Below, one piece after another: positions 6,335 through 10,877 of a stretch of DNA of 10,877 nt. Source of the DNA: Gp6-AA40 sp964505975 (GTDB lineage Bacteria; Acidobacteriota; Vicinamibacteria; Vicinamibacterales; UBA2999); the NCBI GenBank assembly GCA_964505975.1, contig CAZDLW010000205.1, forward strand, positions 1 through 10,877, written 5' to 3'. Position 1 is the stretch's first letter. The number at the start of each line of letters is the position of its first letter. The notes below the pieces were generated by a model that worked only from the letters and a program-made list of their open reading frames with translations, had not been told where the DNA came from and searched no databases. A program made the position numbers and the translations under genes.

Positions 6335-9300
6335 TGTCACGCGCAGACGGCTCCGCCCGGTTCCCGACCGGTTCGCAGGCGGCCATCACCCGATCGATCA
6401 CTTCGAACAGCTCTACGGCGTTGACCGGCTTCGACACGTAGCCGTCCATGTCGGCATCCAGGCAACGCTGCCGGTCTCCCTCCATGGCATGTGCGGTCAG
6501 TGCGACGATGGGGAGGTGGCCCCCCGTGGTCCGCTCGCGCGCTCGGATGCTGGCAGTGGCTTCGAAGCCGTCGAGCTCGGGCATCTGAAGATCCATCAGC
6601 ACCAGATCGATGTGCTCGCGGGCGAGCGCCTCGAGCGCCTCGCGACCGTTTTCCGCAAGGACCGCTTCGTGGCCTCGCCGCGAGAGCAGGTGGGCGGCGA
6701 GCGTGCGGTTCACGAGGTTGTCCTCGGCTACCAGCACGCGGAGGGGCCGTGCCGCACGTGTCGGCGTGACGGCCGGCGCCGCCGGCGTCGTCTCGGGCCT
6801 CGTTCGCGTTCCGAGCGCGTTGCGGACGGTCTGCAACAGCGCGTCCTGACTGATCGGCTTCGTGAGGCAGTGCACGTCGGCGAGATCCGGGCTGGCGATC
6901 GCATCAGCCGATTGGTCGGAGGAGGTCAGAATCACGACGGCCGCCGACGCGCAGCGTGGATGACGCCGCACCGATGACGCCAGCGCCGAGCCATTGACAT
7001 CCGGCAGATGCATGTCGAGCACGGCCAGGCTGAACCCGTGCTCCGATGTGTCGAGCACGCGGTGCGCGGATGCACCGTCGATCGCCTGCTGCACGGCCAG
7101 ACCACAGGCGGTCAGCACGTCGGTGAGCACTCGTCGATTGGTTTCGTGGTCGTCTACCACCAGAGCGGTCAGTCCAGCCAGCTCGCCTCGCTGCGGCAGC
7201 ACACGCGGCGCGACGCGGTTCGCACTGACCGGCAGCGTGACGTTGAAGTGGAACGCGCTGCCATGCCCCGGCGTGCTGTCCACCCAGATTCGCCCGCCCA
7301 TCAACGAAACCAGCTGCGCCGAAATCGTGAGTCCCAGGCCGGTGCCGCCGTAGCGGCGCGTGGTCGAACCGTCCGCCTGTGTGAACGCCTGGAAGATGAC
7401 GCTCTGCTTGTCGGCCGGGATGCCAATCCCCGTATCGACGACGCTGAAGCGCAGCGTCGCCGTTCCTGCGTCGGCCGGCTCCCGTTGCACGCGCACCAGC
7501 ACCTCGCCTCGGTCCGTGAACTTGATGGCATTGCCCGCCAGATTCTGGAGGATCTGACGCAGCCGGGCGGGGTCGCCCACGAGCGAGTCCGGCACGTCCG
7601 GCAGCACCTCGATCATCAGCTCCAGCGGCTTTTCGCGCGCCTTGAGGGCCAGCGGTTTCAACGTGTCGTCGAGCAACGCGCGCACGGAGAAGTCGGTCGA
7701 GTCGATCTGGAGTTTACCCGCTTCGATCTTCGAGAAGTCGAGCACGTCATTGATGATGACCAGCAGCGATTCTGCCGAGCTCCGTACGGTTTCCAGGTAC
7801 TCGCGCTGCACGCCGTGCAGCGGAGTCCCGAGTGCGAGCTCGGTCATGCCGATGATGCCGTTCATCGGCGTGCGGATTTCGTGGCTCATGTTTGCCAGGA
7901 ACTCGCTCTTCGCGCGGCTCGCCTCCTCGGCCACGCGGGTTGCAGCCGCCAGTTCGGCGGTTCGCTCGCGCACCTTGCGATCGAGATCGGCTGTCAGCTC
8001 CTTGAGCTCGGTGTTGAGGACTTCCCGTTGTGCGAGCGAGTGCTGGAGCTGGTGGTACGATTCCGCCAGACGGTCCTGCATGAGATTCACATCGGCGACG
8101 AGGGCTGCCACTTCGACCAGCGGACTCGACGACGTGGAGCGCGGCGCCGTCTCGCCCTGCGCCGAGATGTTGCGGACGAGCGTGACGAGCTCCTCCAGCG
8201 GCCGCGTCACCGCGTTCGAAAACCGGCCGGCCACGAGTACGGTCCCCCCGAGCGCCAGGCCGATGAGTGCGAGCGTGGATACGTAGTACCGCGTGGTCTG
8301 CAGGCGGAGCTCCATCGGCTGCTGCTCGACGAAAACCGTCCAGCCCGTTTGATGGACCTGCGCACGCGCCACCACCGGTGGCTCCTGCGACGTGTCTCCG
8401 GGCGCGTAGTGAAACACACGTTCCCTGGGGTTGCCAGCTGCCGCGAGCAGGAGTGGATCCGCGCTCAGGTCCTGCATCTCGTGCCGGCGAGACGCCGTGG
8501 TCGCATAGACCACCCGGTGTTGCCGGTCGACGATCGTGATGAGAGGGCGCGGCACAGCGCGGTACGACTCCACGAACTTTCCGAATCTCGCGAGCCGCAG
8601 GACACTTGCGACGACGCCGTCGATCTCGCCCGTGTCGGTGAAGTACGGCACCGCGATGATGACCACCGGGTCGCTGTTGATGCGTGACGCAACCAGTTCC
8701 GAGATCACCGTGCGACGGGTGGCCATGACTCGCCGGAAGTATTCCCGATCGCCGACGCCCCGCACCAGCAGCGCCGAATCGGGTGCCACATCGGTCGTCG
8801 TTTCGACGACCATGCCGAGCTCGTCGACCGTGGTGATGTGGTCGAACGCCTCATGAATGCGCGGGTAGAGCCGCAGCAGCGAGGCCTGCTGTTGCTTGTC
8901 GCCGGCCGCGTGCGACAACGATGAGGCCAACGTCTCGGTGAGGCGGACATGGCTGGTGAGGAAGTCCTCGATGCGAACGCTGGTGAGCGTTGCGATCTCC
9001 GAGAGCCGGGCAACGCCCTCCGTCTCCTGCCGGGCGGCCAGGAGCTGACTGGTCACAGCGCTCAGGATCAGCACGGGCACCACGGCCACGCGCATGAAGG
9101 AGTGAAAGGCGTACGCACGCAACCGCACGCCGCTGGCCTCGAGACTCCCCGGGACCTTCCGGGACAGGATGGTCGCCAGCAGATCCGCGACGGCTACCGC
9201 GACCAGCCCGTTCAGCAGCAGCTGCAGCGCGGTGGCCCACTGCACGGGCTGGAGCCGGCCAAGGCCGATCCAGGCCGGTGCGATGACTCCAGTGATCGCG

Positions 9301-9602
9301 GCGGCCATTCCGAAGAGGCCACCGGTCAGCAGCGGCGAGTAGCCACGGCGCGCCGCCGCGCCGATGACAAGGGCCTCGCCCAGCGCGAGAGCGAAATGAG
9401 GGCCGGGCCCGGGCGCGTTCGAGAGGGCAAGAACAGTCGCGGCCGCGCCGTGCCATGGCCCGAACAGGATGGTCACTGGCAGCGTGAGGATCCGGCCGGG
9501 CCACATCTGCGCGAAGCTGCCCGAGGCAACCCATTGCACGAGGAGGCCGGCGGCTCCGGCGGCCAGTGTGATGCCGAGACGCAACCAGGACGTATGCGAC
9601 AT
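6273..9602 (-). CDS. Membrane hybrid sensor histidine kinase with two receiver domains
   Basis: A 1109-residue protein from the ATG at 9602. Residues 5-145 form about four membrane helices (FGPWHGAAATVLAL region) of a type I cannot name. A further helix at about 167-190 and another at 440-460 bracket a periplasmic dCache-like sensor (about 195-435, including DREYFR and VVIIAVPYFTDTGEIDGVVA). A HAMP-like linker (459-515) and a coiled coil (515-565) lead to the dimerisation domain with phospho-acceptor His574 (FLANMSHEIRTPMNG). The ATPase domain has the N box around Asn691, G1 DTGIGIP (723-729) and G2 GGTGLGL (752-758). Receiver 1 has Asp817/818, phospho-site Asp863 and Lys915. Receiver 2 has Asp961, phospho-site Asp1004, Thr1036 and Lys1058. 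All catalytic residues are present. There is no HPt domain or DNA-binding output, so phosphotransfer must go through a separate partner not seen here. Another in-frame ATG at 9710 would add 36 unconserved-looking residues and reach towards the bioB promoter; 9602 is preferred. The signal is unknown. Confidence 0.93.
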   Translation of the reverse strand: MSHTSWLRLGITLAAGAAGLLVQWVASGSFAQMWPGRILTLPVTILFGPWHGAAATVLALSNAPGPGPHFALALGEALVIGAAARRGYSPLLTGGLFGMAAAITGVIAPAWIGLGRLQPVQWATALQLLLNGLVAVAVADLLATILSRKVPGSLEASGVRLRAYAFHSFMRVAVVPVLILSAVTSQLLAARQETEGVARLSEIATLTSVRIEDFLTSHVRLTETLASSLSHAAGDKQQQASLLRLYPRIHEAFDHITTVDELGMVVETTTDVAPDSALLVRGVGDREYFRRVMATRRTVISELVASRINSDPVVIIAVPYFTDTGEIDGVVASVLRLARFGKFVESYRAVPRPLITIVDRQHRVVYATTASRRHEMQDLSADPLLLAAAGNPRERVFHYAPGDTSQEPPVVARAQVHQTGWTVFVEQQPMELRLQTTRYYVSTLALIGLALGGTVLVAGRFSNAVTRPLEELVTLVRNISAQGETAPRSTSSSPLVEVAALVADVNLMQDRLAESYHQLQHSLAQREVLNTELKELTADLDRKVRERTAELAAATRVAEEASRAKSEFLANMSHEIRTPMNGIIGMTELALGTPLHGVQREYLETVRSSAESLLVIINDVLDFSKIEAGKLQIDSTDFSVRALLDDTLKPLALKAREKPLELMIEVLPDVPDSLVGDPARLRQILQNLAGNAIKFTDRGEVLVRVQREPADAGTATLRFSVVDTGIGIPADKQSVIFQAFTQADGSTTRRYGGTGLGLTISAQLVSLMGGRIWVDSTPGHGSAFHFNVTLPVSANRVAPRVLPQRGELAGLTALVVDDHETNRRVLTDVLTACGLAVQQAIDGASAHRVLDTSEHGFSLAVLDMHLPDVNGSALASSVRRHPRCASAAVVILTSSDQSADAIASPDLADVHCLTKPISQDALLQTVRNALGTRTRPETTPAAPAVTPTRAARPLRVLVAEDNLVNRTLAAHLLSRRGHEAVLAENGREALEALAREHIDLVLMDLQMPELDGFEATASIRARERTTGGHLPIVALTAHAMEGDRQRCLDADMDGYVSKPVNAVELFEVIDRVMAACEPVGNRAEPSARDTSETARVARVSAPSSPHGAQ

Positions 9603-9728
9603 AGTGGGTCCGCGCAATCGAGATATCGGCTGTTGGCCGACGGTTCTATGAAGGTCGCGCACGGCAGCCGTCCGCGAACCTGCGATGGTCGCCGTGGAAC
9701 ATTCCTGCATTCGTCCCGGCGAAACCGC

Positions 9729-9734
9729 TACAAT
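9729..9734 (+). promoter_or_regulatory. Candidate -10 box for bioB
   Basis: TACAAT matches five of six -10 bases in the divergent spacer between the kinase and bioB. Transcription would start near 9741, leaving only about eight bases before the ATG at 9749, so bioB mRNA may be nearly leaderless. No clear -35 or BirA/BioR-type operator is seen, and no good Shine-Dalgarno precedes the ATG. Confidence 0.35.
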
Positions 9735-9748
9735 GCCGTCTCACGCCG

Positions 9749-10732
9749 ATGCAGATGCAGTTGCCCGCGCCGATTCGTCATGACTGGTCACTTGCCGATA
9801 TCGAGTCGATCTATACGGCGCCCTTGCTCGACTTGCTGATGCAGGCCCAGGCGATCCACCGGGCATGCCATCCCGCCAACGAAGTGCAGGGATGTGTGCT
9901 CCAGAGCATCAAAACCGGTGCCTGCCCTGAGGACTGCGCGTACTGCCCGCAGTCGGCGCGCTACAGCACCGGCGTGTCGGCCACTCCGCTGGAGGCCGTG
10001 GAGGAGACGCTCGAAGCCGCGCGCCGTGCGCGCGACCAGGGGGCGACGCGGTTCTGCATGGGCGCCGCGTGGCGTCAGGCAGCGCCAGGATGGCAGTTCG
10101 ACCGCGTGCTCGAGATGGTGCGCGGCGTGCGCGCGCTGGGGCTGGAGGCGTGCTGCACGTTGGGAATGCTCACACGGGTGCAGGCTGGCGCGCTGGCGGA
10201 CGCCGGACTGACTGCCTACAATCACAACCTGGACACCTCGGCAGACTTCTACGGATCGATCATCACGACGCGCACGTACGACGAGCGGCTCGAGACGCTG
10301 GCGCGTGTCCGGCAGGCGGGGATCAGCGTCTGCTGCGGCGGCATCATCGGCATGGGAGAGGATCGGCACGTGCGCTACCGGCTGCTCCAGCAGTTGGCGA
10401 CGCTGGACCCGCACCCGGAAAGTGTGCCGGTGAACCTCCTGGTGGCCGTAAAGGGGACGCCGCTTGGCGATCACGCGCCGGAAGATCCGCTCGAACTGGT
10501 GCGCATGATTGCCACGGCCCGGGTCCTCATGCCTCGTGCGTACGTGCGCCTGAGCGCCGGCCGCCTGTCGCTCTCGGACGAGGCCCAGGTGCTGTGTTTC
10601 ATGGCGGGCGCCAACTCGGTATTTCTGGGGGACCGGCTGCTGACGACGCCAAACCCGGAAGCGGATGACGATCGCGCCCTGTTCGAGCGTGTGGGAATCC
10701 GGCTACAGGTGGGCGTCGGGGTCAGATCTTGA
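9749..10732 (+). CDS. bioB: Biotin synthase BioB
   Basis: BioB is a cytosolic radical SAM enzyme that inserts sulfur into dethiobiotin, the last step of biotin synthesis. The 327-residue protein has the CxxxCxxC 4Fe-4S motif (Cys59, Cys63, Cys66 in GACPEDCAYCPQS). It also has the [2Fe-2S] ligands Cys103 (RFCMGAAWR), Cys135 (EACCTLGM) and Cys195 (SVCCGGIIGMGE), with Arg267 in YVRLSAGR. These correspond to E. coli Cys53/57/60, Cys97, Cys128, Cys188 and Arg260 with a constant offset of six or seven residues. YNHNLDTS and FMAGANSVFLGD-x-LLTTPNPE are also present. Length is normal. It stands alone: no bioA, bioD, bioF or bioH is adjacent, and the divergent neighbour is the sensor kinase. The last residues (VGVGVRS) and the stop codon lie in a repeat-like sequence, so the native C-terminus may have been replaced. 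Confidence 0.97.
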   Translation: MQMQLPAPIRHDWSLADIESIYTAPLLDLLMQAQAIHRACHPANEVQGCVLQSIKTGACPEDCAYCPQSARYSTGVSATPLEAVEETLEAARRARDQGATRFCMGAAWRQAAPGWQFDRVLEMVRGVRALGLEACCTLGMLTRVQAGALADAGLTAYNHNLDTSADFYGSIITTRTYDERLETLARVRQAGISVCCGGIIGMGEDRHVRYRLLQQLATLDPHPESVPVNLLVAVKGTPLGDHAPEDPLELVRMIATARVLMPRAYVRLSAGRLSLSDEAQVLCFMAGANSVFLGDRLLTTPNPEADDDRALFERVGIRLQVGVGVRS

Positions 10733-10762
10733 TTCCTGCAAGAGTTTAATTCCTACGCTCTT
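10718..10762 (+). repeat. Hairpin-rich, possibly REP-type sequence at the 3' end of bioB
   Basis: The run GGGGTCAGATCTTGATT followed by CCTGCAAGA contains the bioB stop codon (10730-10732). TCTTG (10727-10731) pairs with CAAGA (10739-10743). AAGAG (10740-10744) can alternatively pair with CTCTT (10758-10762), so the two stems exclude each other. ATTCCT occurs twice (10732-10737 and 10749-10754). GGGGTCAG-type palindromic repeats are known in many genomes as REP-like elements linked to REP-associated tyrosine transposases; assignment to that class is from memory of the pattern and needs a genome-wide count. It could also act as a weak terminator. Confidence 0.4.
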
Positions 10763-10802
10763 CAGGTGGCCCATGGAGCCGCTGCCGAGATACTCGATGG
10801 TC

Positions 10803-10817
10803 CGAGGCGGAGCCTCG
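10803..10817. repeat. Perfect 6-bp hairpin beside the right flanking repeat
   Basis: CGAGGC (10803-10808) and GCCTCG (10812-10817) pair perfectly around GGA. The next six bases, GCTAGC (10817-10822), are a palindrome that leads straight into the right copy of the flanking repeat. This is probably part of the same element. Confidence 0.5.
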
Positions 10818-10844
10818 CTAGCGGTGTGTCCACGAAATAGCTGG
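10814..10844 (-). repeat. Right copy of the ~30-bp flanking repeat
   Basis: The reverse complement reads CCAGCTATTTCGTGGACACA and continues CCGCTAGC. It matches 28-58 at 26 of 29 bases, with three transitions. Reading outward, both copies go on with loosely similar GC-rich sequence to the window edges. The two copies face each other across about 10.8 kb. Confidence 0.6.
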
Positions 10845-10877
10845 GCATTCGGCCGCCGCTGCATCCCGGCCGGCTGC

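Noticed and set aside
7008..8687. Long plus-strand open frame of 559 codons
   Set aside because: It lies antisense to the well-supported kinase, is rich in Arg and His, matches no domain and results from high GC codon use. It is a shadow frame.
10773..10877. Open frame starting ATG at 10773 and running off the right edge (MEPLPRYSMVRGG...)
   Set aside because: It runs straight through the hairpin and flanking repeat, and it has only a closely spaced AGGTGG before the ATG and no recognisable family. It is more likely repeat DNA than a gene start.
1..10877. CRISPR array, tRNA, rRNA, toxin-antitoxin or defence genes
   Set aside because: I looked for regularly spaced repeats, cloverleaf sequences and known protein motifs on both strands and saw none.

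Overview
The window is high-GC bacterial DNA with short AT-rich islands only at likely promoters. The gene content suggests Acidobacteriota, possibly a Vicinamibacteria-like lineage: a secreted DUF6152-type protein, a large Tat-type secreted amidase, a secreted serine hydrolase and a long hybrid histidine kinase. The taxonomy is inferred from gene style; there is no rRNA or other marker gene.

Layout. The left half (1-5870) holds accessory genes, mostly damaged. A DUF6152-type exported protein (117-1171, +) is split by one frameshift. It converges on a signal-peptide amidase (1265-3222, -) that carries an unusual C-terminal CHRD-like domain and is also split by one frameshift. A 360-bp spacer follows, with a 13-bp tandem repeat, the last 31 codons of a lost Cro/CI-type regulator, and a perfect 16-bp palindrome. 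Next comes an intact exported alpha/beta hydrolase (3641-4663, -). It is followed by an acyl-CoA dehydrogenase/group D flavin monooxygenase relic (4852-5776, -) that lacks its N-terminus and has two further frameshifts.

The right half (5930-10732) is intact: a small conserved hypothetical protein (+), a 1109-residue membrane hybrid sensor kinase with two receiver domains (-) whose 3' end overlaps it by 62 bp, and, divergent from the kinase, biotin synthase bioB (+).

The genes do not form one pathway. BioB is a stand-alone biotin gene; the kinase has no HPt or output partner here; the amidase, hydrolase and DUF6152 protein would act outside the cytoplasm. Two inverted copies of a roughly 30-bp motif lie near the two ends of the window, and bioB ends inside a hairpin-rich, repeat-like tail. 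This suggests the segment is bounded by dispersed repeats. I see no CRISPR array, tRNA, rRNA, intact transposase or recognisable defence system. The most notable points are the amidase-CHRD fusion, the flanking repeats, the clustering of single-base losses in the left half and the regulator remnant.
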